DNA of 28,721 nt, from the NCBI GenBank assembly GCA_903829855.1, contig CAIKRN010000009.1, forward strand, positions 1 to 28,721, read 5' to 3'. How positions within the stretch are numbered: position 1 is the first letter of the stretch; every line of letters begins with the position of its first letter. The notes beneath the pieces were generated by a model. The model saw only the letters and a list, made by a program, of their open reading frames with translations, was not told the DNA's origin and ran no database searches. The position numbers and the translations under genes are program-made. Below, in pieces: positions 16,560 to 23,961 of the stretch. This stretch comes from an uncultured Opitutia bacterium. GTDB lineage: Bacteria > Verrucomicrobiota > Verrucomicrobiia > Opitutales > UBA953.

Positions 16560-16957
16560 TAGGAAGGGGTGGTGGGCGGAGTCATCGCAAACTGCGGGAT
16601 GCGGACGAAGACGCGTTCGCCAGTGGCGGTGGTGCCGTGGAAGGCGCCCTCGGCGGTGAGCGGTCCGCCCCCGAGGTGGTAGCTGTTATAAGAGAATTGC
16701 TCGCCCGGGGGGAGAATCGGGGTCTCGCCGACAATGCCATCGCCCTCGACGATTTCCATGCTGCCATCGGGGGCACGAATGATCCACTTGCGACCCAAGA
16801 GCCTTACCGTCTCCTGCGAGAGGTTGCTGATGGTCAGGAAGTAGACGAAGGCGTGCGGTGTTTCCGGAGGGAAGTTCACGTCTCGGTGGTGGACCACCTT
16901 GTCGACGGTGACCCTAAGGCCGAGGAGTTCCTTTCCGGTGGATTGCACGTCCGGCAA
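16559..16957 (-). CDS. apaG: ApaG/DUF525-domain protein
   Basis: ApaG is a small beta-sandwich protein of fibronectin type III-like fold; its biochemical role is poorly defined. The 132-residue product has the family segments GLRVTVDKVV, HAFVYFLTISNLSQETVRLL, GRKWIIRAPDGSMEIVEG, GIVGETPILPPGEQFSYNS and the closing GERVFVRIPQFAM. The first codon is TTG at 16957; a GTG at 16948 would also serve, and neither has a good ribosome-binding site, so the exact start is uncertain. It is the first gene of a tightly coupled operon with the beta-CASP nuclease and the amidase. Its usual neighbour apaH is not here. It is divergent from the large fusion gene across about 105 bases. Confidence 0.92.
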   Translation of the reverse strand: MPDVQSTGKELLGLRVTVDKVVHHRDVNFPPETPHAFVYFLTISNLSQETVRLLGRKWIIRAPDGSMEIVEGDGIVGETPILPPGEQFSYNSYHLGGGPLTAEGAFHGTTATGERVFVRIPQFAMTPPTTPS

Positions 16958-17062
16958 GACAAGAGGGGTTCACCCTATTACGGAAGCCATAAATCGGGCA
17001 ATCTTGGGGATATTCCCTTCCCGTCTTGCACCACTCGTTTTCGGCCCTTTTGATAGATAGTG

Positions 17063-19810
17063 ATGGTGCCTGCCCCTTCTCATAAGAGCGTATCGCGCCG
17101 CATCCCGGGCAAGTGGAAGGCTATGTTGGTCTATGTCGCGCTGCTCATTTTGTCCGCCCGGTTTGATTTTTTCAGCGCCATTGAGAGATTTGCCCCGGGC
17201 ACCCCTATTGCCGTGGACGCCTTTGACGTCGCCAGTGACGGGACCGTCTTTTCGGTCGGGCGAAAAATCCCTATCCGGGCGCATCTCCATGGCGTTGACG
17301 CCGGGCTTCAGGAGGAGGCGCAACTCGAGACACCGAAACCGCGCTTTCGTAAGACGGTCGTGGTTTACCTCCATCGTATCCCGTGGGACGATCAGGGGAG
17401 CCGGCTCTGCGAAGCTCTCGCCCAAAACCCAGAGGTTTCAGTCATCGAAGCTTTTTTACCCGGCTTCCACACTTCCTCGGGCGCCGTCCCTAGTCACTCC
17501 ATGGAGGCGAACGCCGAGGTGGTGGCCGAGTTGGTCAAATATTATGGCCTGAAAAAATACCATGTGATTGGTCAGGGGTTGGGCGGGGTGGCCGCGCTGG
17601 AGCTCGCCAAGGCACATCCGGACCAGGTGAGCTCGCTTAGCTTGATCTCGGCGCCGGGTGCCCAGGAGTTCGAGATGATGGGCAACCACCTCGTTAATAA
17701 GATTATTTACGGATTCCATTACTCCTTTTTCTGGGGGGTCTCGCGCCTGACTCCGAATTTCGGGGCCGCCGATCTGCTGCCCTGCGATCGCGATTATGCC
17801 GCCACGGTCCTCGACTCGGACCTTTCAGGCTCCAAGGAAATCCTGCGTCGCTGGCGAAAGCCGCTCTTTCTTTTGCATGGTCAGGATGATTGGGTGACGA
17901 CCATCGACGCGGCGCGCTACACGAAAAATCTGCGAGACTGGGAAGACCATCGCCGTATCATCGTCAAGGGTGAGGCCATTGAGGCGTTTGAGAGCAAGGT
18001 CGAATTGGTCGAATTGCCCGGCGGGCGGGATGCCGCCTTTAAGGACGTCAAGGCCACTGCGTCCAAGCTCAATCATTTCATGCTTAAGGTGGAGCTCGCT
18101 CCGCCCTTACCTGATCCGAAGTTAGTGAAGGGCGACGCTCGGCCGGCCTTGCCGGATGATGAACTCTATCCACCCATCCTGACGGCACAAGGCTCCCGGT
18201 ATTGGATCCTCATGCTCATCATCTTGCTTTTCTGCCTCGTGGCGGAAGACCCGACTTGTCTCGCGACCGGATTGCTCGTGGGCATGGGCATCATTGATTT
18301 CTGGTCCGGCGTCGCGGCGTGTACGGTGAGTATCTTTATTGGCGACGTGACCCTTTATTCCCTCGGCCGATTTTTCGGGCTGAAGGCCATGAAGCGCGCC
18401 CCGTTGAAGTGGCTCATCAAACCACACCAGATCGAGCAATGGGCAGGATGGTTCTCTACCCCACGGGGTATGCTTGTCGTCGTGAGTTCTCGCTTTGTGC
18501 CGGCGAGTCGCGTGCCAACTTTTATCACGGCCGGTATCTTGCGGCTGAAGCCCCTGCGCCTTGGCGCACTGCTCTTCTTGGCCGCGCTGATTTGGACGCC
18601 TGTGCTCATGCTGGTCGGGGAGAGGTTTGGGCCGGATATCATCAAGAAACTCAATGAGTACCACCGCGTTGCGGGTTGGATTGTGCTGGGGATGCTTTTC
18701 CTTCTCTACCTCGCGACGCATTGGGCGCTGCCCTCGTTGACCTGGCGTGGGCGCCGGCAGATTACCATGAAGGTGCGAGGCTTCCTCCAGCCTTCGTTGT
18801 GGCCCGCGTGGGCGCTTTATCTGCCGGTGCGTCTGGGCATTTTCGCCTTGTGCGTGCGCTATCGGCGTTTGACGGCTTTTGCTTCCGCAAATCCCGCTTT
18901 CGGTCGCATCGGCGGGTTCATCGGCGATTCCAAGTCGCTTTTACTGCGTCCCTTTCAGCGGGATTCACGGTGCTGTCCGACTTTGGCGTTATCCTTGGAT
19001 GATCCTCAGGATGAGCGCGTGCGCGAGGCTCAGGCCTTCGCCGCCTGCCATGGCTGGCCGGTCGTATTTAAGCCGGAGGTCGCCGAAGATGGCGCGGGCC
19101 TGCGGTTCGTCCACACCGCCGAGCAGTTGGAGGAATTAGTGCGAGGGGCCGAGGAGGACTTCCTGCTGCAGAAGTATATTTCTGGCTTTGAGTTCGAGGT
19201 CGTTTGGCGACGCAATCCGGGCAAGGACGACGGGCGTATCATGGCCGTGGTGCAGAAGCGCGATGTCACCGTGCGCGGTGACGGCGAGCAGACCTTGGAG
19301 GAATTAATTTGGCTGGATGAAGTGGCGGTTTCCCGTGGCGAGTTATTCATTCAGTGCCATGCACGCGACCTCAGTCGAGTCATCCCCGCCGGCCAGAAGG
19401 TCACCCTCAATCTTACCGGAAGCTACGGCCATGGCGCCCGTTGTCTCCATCGTCACGATTTAATCAGCGTACAGCTAGATGAAGCAGTGACGGCGTTCGC
19501 CAAGCGTTTTCCCGGACTTCATTTCGCCCGCTTTGATTTACGGGCATTCTCCATCGACGAGTTGAAGGCGGGGCGCTTCATCGTCACGGAGGTGGGCGGC
19601 TGTTGCCATGTCTCGAGCCTCCTGCGCGATGAGTCTCTGCGTTTCTCCCGCTCCTATGCAGCGATCTGGGGTCAGTTGAAGGCCTGCATCGAAGCAGGGG
19701 ATTACAACCTTCGTCAGAAGGTCCGCCCCGTGCCGCTGGATGAATTAATGGCTCGCTGGAGTCAGGCCCACGGTCGGCATGATCAATTCGCCGTGAGCGA
19801 AGAGCTTTAG
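17063..19810 (+). CDS. Membrane fusion protein: alpha/beta-hydrolase-like + DedA/VTT + ATP-grasp
   Basis: A 915-residue three-part protein. A signal-anchor-like helix (about 20-34) is followed by an alpha/beta-hydrolase-like domain (about 95-345) with the acid-loop segment LLHGQDDWVT. At the nucleophile elbow the sequence is GQGLGG, with glycine where GxSxGG needs serine, and no PGGH histidine is seen (PGGRDAAF instead). From about 380 to 560 lies a DedA/VTT domain: membrane helices, GDVTLYSLGRFFG and SRFVPASRVPTFITAG. From about 575 comes a family-typical WPAWALYLPV stretch and an ATP-grasp domain (about 655-875): WPVVFKPEVAEDGAG, RGDGEQTLEELI, RFDLR and TEVGG, where ExN is usual. The VTT part suggests lipid transport across the inner membrane and the ATP-grasp part a carboxylate-amine ligation; both are inference. 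ATG at 17063 preferred; GTG at 17060 adds one residue. Confidence 0.88.
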   Translation: MVPAPSHKSVSRRIPGKWKAMLVYVALLILSARFDFFSAIERFAPGTPIAVDAFDVASDGTVFSVGRKIPIRAHLHGVDAGLQEEAQLETPKPRFRKTVVVYLHRIPWDDQGSRLCEALAQNPEVSVIEAFLPGFHTSSGAVPSHSMEANAEVVAELVKYYGLKKYHVIGQGLGGVAALELAKAHPDQVSSLSLISAPGAQEFEMMGNHLVNKIIYGFHYSFFWGVSRLTPNFGAADLLPCDRDYAATVLDSDLSGSKEILRRWRKPLFLLHGQDDWVTTIDAARYTKNLRDWEDHRRIIVKGEAIEAFESKVELVELPGGRDAAFKDVKATASKLNHFMLKVELAPPLPDPKLVKGDARPALPDDELYPPILTAQGSRYWILMLIILLFCLVAEDPTCLATGLLVGMGIIDFWSGVAACTVSIFIGDVTLYSLGRFFGLKAMKRAPLKWLIKPHQIEQWAGWFSTPRGMLVVVSSRFVPASRVPTFITAGILRLKPLRLGALLFLAALIWTPVLMLVGERFGPDIIKKLNEYHRVAGWIVLGMLFLLYLATHWALPSLTWRGRRQITMKVRGFLQPSLWPAWALYLPVRLGIFALCVRYRRLTAFASANPAFGRIGGFIGDSKSLLLRPFQRDSRCCPTLALSLDDPQDERVREAQAFAACHGWPVVFKPEVAEDGAGLRFVHTAEQLEELVRGAEEDFLLQKYISGFEFEVVWRRNPGKDDGRIMAVVQKRDVTVRGDGEQTLEELIWLDEVAVSRGELFIQCHARDLSRVIPAGQKVTLNLTGSYGHGARCLHRHDLISVQLDEAVTAFAKRFPGLHFARFDLRAFSIDELKAGRFIVTEVGGCCHVSSLLRDESLRFSRSYAAIWGQLKACIEAGDYNLRQKVRPVPLDELMARWSQAHGRHDQFAVSEEL

Positions 19811-19811
19811 C

Positions 19812-20411
19812 TTAGGCTTTCGCAGTATAGGCGTGGCAAAGGGCTGTCGCCGCCGCATCCGATTCATCGAGCGGTAGTTCTGCCGGCAGACTCAGCACCG
19901 ACTTAATCATGCGACCAACCTGTTCCTTGGAGGCGGCTCCGTGTCCCGTGACTGCCATCTTGATTCGCTTGGGGGCGTACTCCTCGACCTTAACATCGAG
20001 CCGGGCGAGGACGCTCAAGGCGGCCCCGCGGGAGGCACCCATGGCCTGGGCGGTGCGGAAGTTTTGCACGTAAATCGTTTCTTCGATGGCCGCTTGGGTG
20101 ACTCCGTGCGCGCGGGCGAGTTTCTCGACCGCATCCGCGATGCGACCCAGGCATTCGTAGGCGGCGAGTTTAGGTGGGAGCTTGACGGTGACACTGGCGA
20201 GCAGGCGCATCGGCTCACGGCGGGCATCAATCACCGCGAGGCCAGTGCCACGGAGGGAGGGGTCGATCCCCAGAATAATGGCGCGACATCCCCGGGTGGC
20301 CGCCATGACGACGGGAAGGGCGCGCGGACGTTTCGCGGCATTCACCGTAGATTTCAAGAGGCTTCCGCTGAGCTTGGCCGTCCAGAGTGAACGCGAAGAT
20401 TTGCGGGCCAT
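19812..20411 (-). CDS. ruvC: Holliday junction endonuclease RuvC
   Basis: RuvC cuts Holliday junctions with RuvAB. The RNase H-fold active site is complete: D50 in ILGIDPSLRGTG, E110 in AAIEETIYVQNFRTA, and D182/D185 in LPLDESDAAATALCHA. From ATG at 20411 it has 199 residues, including a basic extension of about 45 residues (MARKSSRSLWTAKLSGSLL, then AAKRPRAL) before the fold. An in-frame ATG at 20306 would give 164 residues, closer to the usual 160-175. I prefer 20411 because the extension has ordinary codon use and contains no stop or odd sequence, but this is not certain. Frames further upstream, to 20570, look non-coding and overlap the divergent gene. The stop lies one base from the stop of the fusion gene. 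No ruvA or ruvB is present. Confidence 0.93.
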   Translation of the reverse strand: MARKSSRSLWTAKLSGSLLKSTVNAAKRPRALPVVMAATRGCRAIILGIDPSLRGTGLAVIDARREPMRLLASVTVKLPPKLAAYECLGRIADAVEKLARAHGVTQAAIEETIYVQNFRTAQAMGASRGAALSVLARLDVKVEEYAPKRIKMAVTGHGAASKEQVGRMIKSVLSLPAELPLDESDAAATALCHAYTAKA

Positions 20412-20499
20412 AGGCAAAGGATGCACACGGGCAGGTTCATTTCGACTGCAAATTGGACGGAGGGATTGCCAAGGGACGCTCGCGGGGTAAGGTGACGGA

Positions 20500-21414
20500 A
20501 TGCGGGACGTCGCTCTGTTCATTTGCCTGCTGGCTTCCTTTGCGGGGTCGGCGGCCGACCTGCCTGTCATCGTTCGCTCTACTCCCGCGATGCCTGTGGT
20601 GCAGCTGCGATCCGCTGGGAAGATTGACCTGAAGATTGTGCCGGAGTGCTCGGCGCTCTGGGCTAGTCCCTCGATGCCAGGAGTCTTCTGGACCCTTTCG
20701 GATTCGGGTAATAAGCCAGTGATCGTCCCGATTCATGCGGACGGCAGCCCGTTGACCTCGCCAAAGGGAATGTGGAGCAGCGTGGCAATCAAGGGTGCCA
20801 CCAACGTCGATTGGGAGGCGATGACGGGAGATCAAGAGGGCAATATGATTGTCGGCGACGTCGGCAATAATGTCTCCCGCCGCAAGGAACTCGCATTTTA
20901 CCTTTTCAAAGAACCTAAGCTGGGTGACGCGGCGGTCGTCGATTTTCGTAAAGTGACGTTCGCTTGGCCGGATCAGACCGCGTTTCCGGATCCAGAACTC
21001 GCGCATGACTGCGAGGCCATGTTTCTCTTGCACGGTAAACTCTACCTGCTCACCAAGCATCGTCGGGATACCCTGACCGACCTCTGGCGGGCGGATATTC
21101 CGGCGGCGGGTGCGCATGCGGTGCTCACCAAATTGGCCCGCTTTGATGCGGGTGGCATGGTCACCGACGCTTGTCTGTCGCCGGAGCAGGGCAGGCTCGC
21201 CATCCTGACTTATCGTAATGTCTGGGTCTTTGAATTGCCAATCGCCGGGGAGGATTTTTTCCATGGTCGCGCCCTCTATGCACCCTTATCGCCGCCGATG
21301 CTCTCCTGGCAGATCGAAGGCTGCTCGTGGCTCGACCGGGAAACGTTATTGGTCGGGTCGGAGCAGGGTGATCTCTATCGGATCCCCTTGAAGGATCTCC
21401 AGGAGACTAAATAA
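20500..21414 (+). CDS. Exported propeller-like protein of unknown function
   Basis: This 304-residue protein has a signal peptide at about 1-19 (MRDVALFICLLASFAGSAA). The mature part has blade-like strands with conserved-looking acidic spots, for example NVDWEAMTGDQEGNMIVGD, VGNNVSRRKELAFYLF, AHDCEAMFLLHGKLYLLTK and a closing ETLLVGSEQGDLYRIPL. The DWEAM...GDVGNN...DCEAM pattern recalls secreted phytase-esterase-like or NHL-type propellers, but I cannot name the family. Cysteines are few (six), and there are no membrane segments after the signal. It is divergent from ruvC and convergent with transketolase, with a bidirectional terminator between. It is probably periplasmic; the ligand is unknown. 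Confidence 0.78.
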   Translation: MRDVALFICLLASFAGSAADLPVIVRSTPAMPVVQLRSAGKIDLKIVPECSALWASPSMPGVFWTLSDSGNKPVIVPIHADGSPLTSPKGMWSSVAIKGATNVDWEAMTGDQEGNMIVGDVGNNVSRRKELAFYLFKEPKLGDAAVVDFRKVTFAWPDQTAFPDPELAHDCEAMFLLHGKLYLLTKHRRDTLTDLWRADIPAAGAHAVLTKLARFDAGGMVTDACLSPEQGRLAILTYRNVWVFELPIAGEDFFHGRALYAPLSPPMLSWQIEGCSWLDRETLLVGSEQGDLYRIPLKDLQETK

Positions 21415-21424
21415 CTTGGCCAAA

Positions 21425-21456
21425 AAAAGACCGGCCCCCGAAGCGGCCGGTCTTTT
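21425..21456. terminator. Bidirectional intrinsic terminator between the propeller gene and tkt
   Basis: A perfect 12-bp inverted repeat (21425-21436 with 21445-21456) with an eight-base loop has A-runs on the left and T-runs on the right. It therefore forms a GC-rich hairpin with a U-tract in both directions, ending both the rightward gene (stop at 21414) and the leftward transketolase gene (stop at 21475). Confidence 0.92.
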
Positions 21457-21474
21457 CGTTGATGGGCGTCTGTC

Positions 21475-23469
21475 TTAAAGAGCCTTGGCGGCGGCGATCA
21501 CGGCTTCCTTGGTGATACCGAGTTCCTTCATGACCACTTCGCCCGGAGCGGAGAGGCCGAAGGTGTCGGTGCCGATGGCCTTGCCGGCGGTGCCGACGTA
21601 ACGGCCCCACGAGAGGGTTACGCCCGCTTCGATGCTGACACGCTTGGTGCAGGCGGCTGGCAGGACTTCTTCCTGATAGGCTTTGGGTTGGCGGGCAAAG
21701 ATCTCCATGGAAGGCATGGACACCACGCGGACGCCGGCACCCAGTTCCTCGCCAGCGGCGAGGGCGAGGGAGAGTTCGCTACCTGTACCGATGATGATGT
21801 GGGTGAGGGCGGCGCTTTCTTTGCGTAGGACGTAGGCTCCTTTGAGTGCGCCTTGGCGGCGGGTGGCGACTGATACGCTATCGAGCGAAGGGACGTTCTG
21901 GCGGGAGAGGATCAGGGCCACGGGGCCGTCTTTACGTGCGACCGCATGGGCGAAGGCCGCCGCGGTTTCTTCGGCGTCGCCCGGGCGGACCACGTCGAGG
22001 TTCGGGATGCAACGCAGGGCGCTGACGGTTTCCACTGGCTGGTGCGTCGGGCCGTCTTCGCCGACACCGACGGAATCGTGCGTAAAGATGTAGAAGACCT
22101 GCAGCTTGGCCAGCGAGGCCACGCGGATGGAAGGGCGGAGGTAGTCGGAGAACGTCAGGAACGTCGCGCCCGAGCCCTTGAAGATACCATGGTAGGCCAT
22201 GCCGTTGAGGATGGCGCCCATGCCGTGTTCGCGGATGCCGAAGTAGAGGTTGCGGCCAGCCGGGGTCGCGATGTCGAAGTCGCCCACGTCCTTGATATAA
22301 TTCTTAGTGGAGCCGTGGAGGTCAGCGGAGCCAGAGAGCACGAGCGGTGAAGCCTTGGCGACGGCGTTGATGCAGGTTTCGCCCGAGACGCGGGTGGCGA
22401 GGGAGTTTTTGCCGAACTCGGGGATCGCTGAGAGCAGGGACTGTACATCGCCATGATCGCCTTGTTGGGCCTTGGCGAGGAGGGTGGCTTTTTCGGGATT
22501 GGCCTTAGCCCAAGCGCTGAAAGTTTGCTGCCATGCAGCGTGCGCGGCGGCCTGTTGTACCTTGCGGGCGGCGAAGTAAGCACGGGTCTCTGGCGAGACA
22601 TAGAATTTCTCTTCCGGCAGGCCGAGGGCCTTGCGGGAAGCATCGACGAATTTGACGCCCGCTTCACCGTGGCCCTTTGAGGTGCCTTGGACTTCGGCGA
22701 TACCTTTACCAATGATCGTTTTGCAGATGATCAGCTTCGGTTTGCCGTTCTTGCTCGCGCGGGCCTTGTCGAGGGCTTCAGCGATGGGGTCGAGTTCGTT
22801 GCCCTGTTTGACGGTGAAGACTTCCCAGTTGGCGGCCTCATAGCGCTTGGCGGTATCTTCGTTCTGCGTCTTCGAGGCCATGGCGTCGAGGGTGACGTCA
22901 TTGGAGTCGTAAAGCATGATGAGGTTATCGAGGCCGAACCGTCCGGCGAAAGAAGCGGCTTCCTGGGAGATGCCTTCCTGCAGGCAACCATCCCCGGCGA
23001 GGCCAACGACGATATGGTCGAAGATCTTGTGCTCGGCGGTGTTGAAGTGCGCGGCGGCCATCTTGGCGGCCACGGCCATGCCGACGATATTACCTGTTCC
23101 CTGACCGAGGGGCCCCGTGGTCGCTTCGACGCCGACGGTTTCGCCGAACTCCGGGTGACCAGGGGTCTTGGAGTGCAGCTTGCGGAAATTCTTCACCTCT
23201 TGGAGGGGAAGGTCGAAGCCGGCGAGATGCACCCAGGCGTAGACGAACATCGAGCCATGGCCGGCGGAGAGTACGAAGCGGTCACGGTTGATCCACTGTG
23301 GGGCGGCCGGGTCGTGGCGGAGGAAGTTACCGTAGAGAACGGAGCCGATTTCCGCGGCACCCAGAGGCAGGCCGAGGTGGCCTGAATGGCAAGCGGCGAC
23401 AGCGTCCATGGCCAGCCCGCGGGCTTCCGTGGCGGCGCGGGAAAGGTCGGCGGAATGATTGAGCGACAT
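21475..23469 (-). CDS. tkt: Transketolase
   Basis: Transketolase moves two-carbon ketol units between sugar phosphates in the pentose phosphate pathway, using thiamine diphosphate; it also supplies erythrose 4-phosphate and links to glyceraldehyde 3-phosphate, a precursor of the MEP pathway. The 664-residue length is typical. Visible motifs are CHSGHLGLPLGAAEIG (27-42), GPLGQGTGNIVGMA, the thiamine-binding GDGCLQEG at 159-166, and in the second domain FTHDSVGVGEDGPTHQPVE with catalytic histidines. I chose ATG at 23469, since the family N-terminus starts right there; a much longer in-frame extension overlaps hisI and is spurious. The gene is divergent from hisI across 76 bases. Confidence 0.97.
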   Translation of the reverse strand: MSLNHSADLSRAATEARGLAMDAVAACHSGHLGLPLGAAEIGSVLYGNFLRHDPAAPQWINRDRFVLSAGHGSMFVYAWVHLAGFDLPLQEVKNFRKLHSKTPGHPEFGETVGVEATTGPLGQGTGNIVGMAVAAKMAAAHFNTAEHKIFDHIVVGLAGDGCLQEGISQEAASFAGRFGLDNLIMLYDSNDVTLDAMASKTQNEDTAKRYEAANWEVFTVKQGNELDPIAEALDKARASKNGKPKLIICKTIIGKGIAEVQGTSKGHGEAGVKFVDASRKALGLPEEKFYVSPETRAYFAARKVQQAAAHAAWQQTFSAWAKANPEKATLLAKAQQGDHGDVQSLLSAIPEFGKNSLATRVSGETCINAVAKASPLVLSGSADLHGSTKNYIKDVGDFDIATPAGRNLYFGIREHGMGAILNGMAYHGIFKGSGATFLTFSDYLRPSIRVASLAKLQVFYIFTHDSVGVGEDGPTHQPVETVSALRCIPNLDVVRPGDAEETAAAFAHAVARKDGPVALILSRQNVPSLDSVSVATRRQGALKGAYVLRKESAALTHIIIGTGSELSLALAAGEELGAGVRVVSMPSMEIFARQPKAYQEEVLPAACTKRVSIEAGVTLSWGRYVGTAGKAIGTDTFGLSAPGEVVMKELGITKEAVIAAAKAL

Positions 23470-23545
23470 AGGATGTATCCGTAAGGGATAAGTGGGTAGG
23501 GATTCCAGCCTTGAATGAGCCCAGTAACCCATGCCAAATGGGTTC

Positions 23546-23953
23546 ATGTCTGACAAGGAACTCGAAGAAGGCCTAGCCCTGAGTCTCGACTTTGGAAAAC
23601 TGCGAAAAATCGCTTCCGGGACGGCCGATGTCATCCCCGCTGTTGCGCAAGACGCGCAGACGGGTGAAGTCCTCATTCTCGGTTATGTCAACGAGCTGGC
23701 CTTGCAGACCGCACTCCGTGAAAAGAAGGCGACATTCTGGAGCACCTCCCGTAACGAGCTTTGGATCAAGGGACTCACCTCGGGAGATTTTCTTGAGCTC
23801 CTTGAGGTGCGGGTGAATTGCGAGCAGAACTCAATTCTCTACAAGGTACGTCCGGCGGGACAGGGTGCCTGCCATACCAAGGAGAACGGCAAGGCGCGCT
23901 CCGGTTGCTACTATCGTCGCCTGCGCGCCGATGGTACGTTGGAGAAGGCCTGA
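23546..23953 (+). CDS. hisI: Phosphoribosyl-AMP cyclohydrolase
   Basis: HisI opens the purine ring of PR-AMP, the third step of histidine synthesis. The 135-residue protein has the family segments AVAQDAQTGEVLILGYVNE, TFWSTSRNELWIKGLTSGD and the C-terminal zinc region GACHTKENGKARSGCYYRR with C109 and C121; C92 is the third cysteine. The metal-binding DCDxD motif is instead NCEQN (91-95), so three aspartates are replaced by Asn, Glu and Asn. I recall the same VNCEQNS wording from other HisI proteins, so it is probably a subgroup feature, not damage. I chose ATG at 23546; ATG at 23531 would add five residues. There is no hisE fusion and no other his gene nearby. The stop is eight bases from the stop of the convergent gene. 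Confidence 0.92.
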   Translation: MSDKELEEGLALSLDFGKLRKIASGTADVIPAVAQDAQTGEVLILGYVNELALQTALREKKATFWSTSRNELWIKGLTSGDFLELLEVRVNCEQNSILYKVRPAGQGACHTKENGKARSGCYYRRLRADGTLEKA

Positions 23954-23961
23954 GCGGCGGC

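Noticed and set aside
18500..18530. TGGCAC-N5-TCGC, resembling a -24/-12 sigma-54 promoter on the minus strand
   Set aside because: It lies inside the fusion gene, deviates at the -12 element and points to no gene start.
20412..20570. Longer RuvC start at 20570
   Set aside because: The added residues look non-coding and overlap the start of the divergent gene at 20500.
20437..21264. Open frame of 275 codons antisense to the exported propeller-like gene
   Set aside because: The plus-strand frame has a signal peptide and blade-like pattern; the antisense translation is compositionally random and begins in the ruvC upstream region.
23470..23676. 69-residue N-terminal extension of transketolase
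   Set aside because: It lies antisense over the hisI start and the transketolase family N-terminus begins exactly at ATG 23469.
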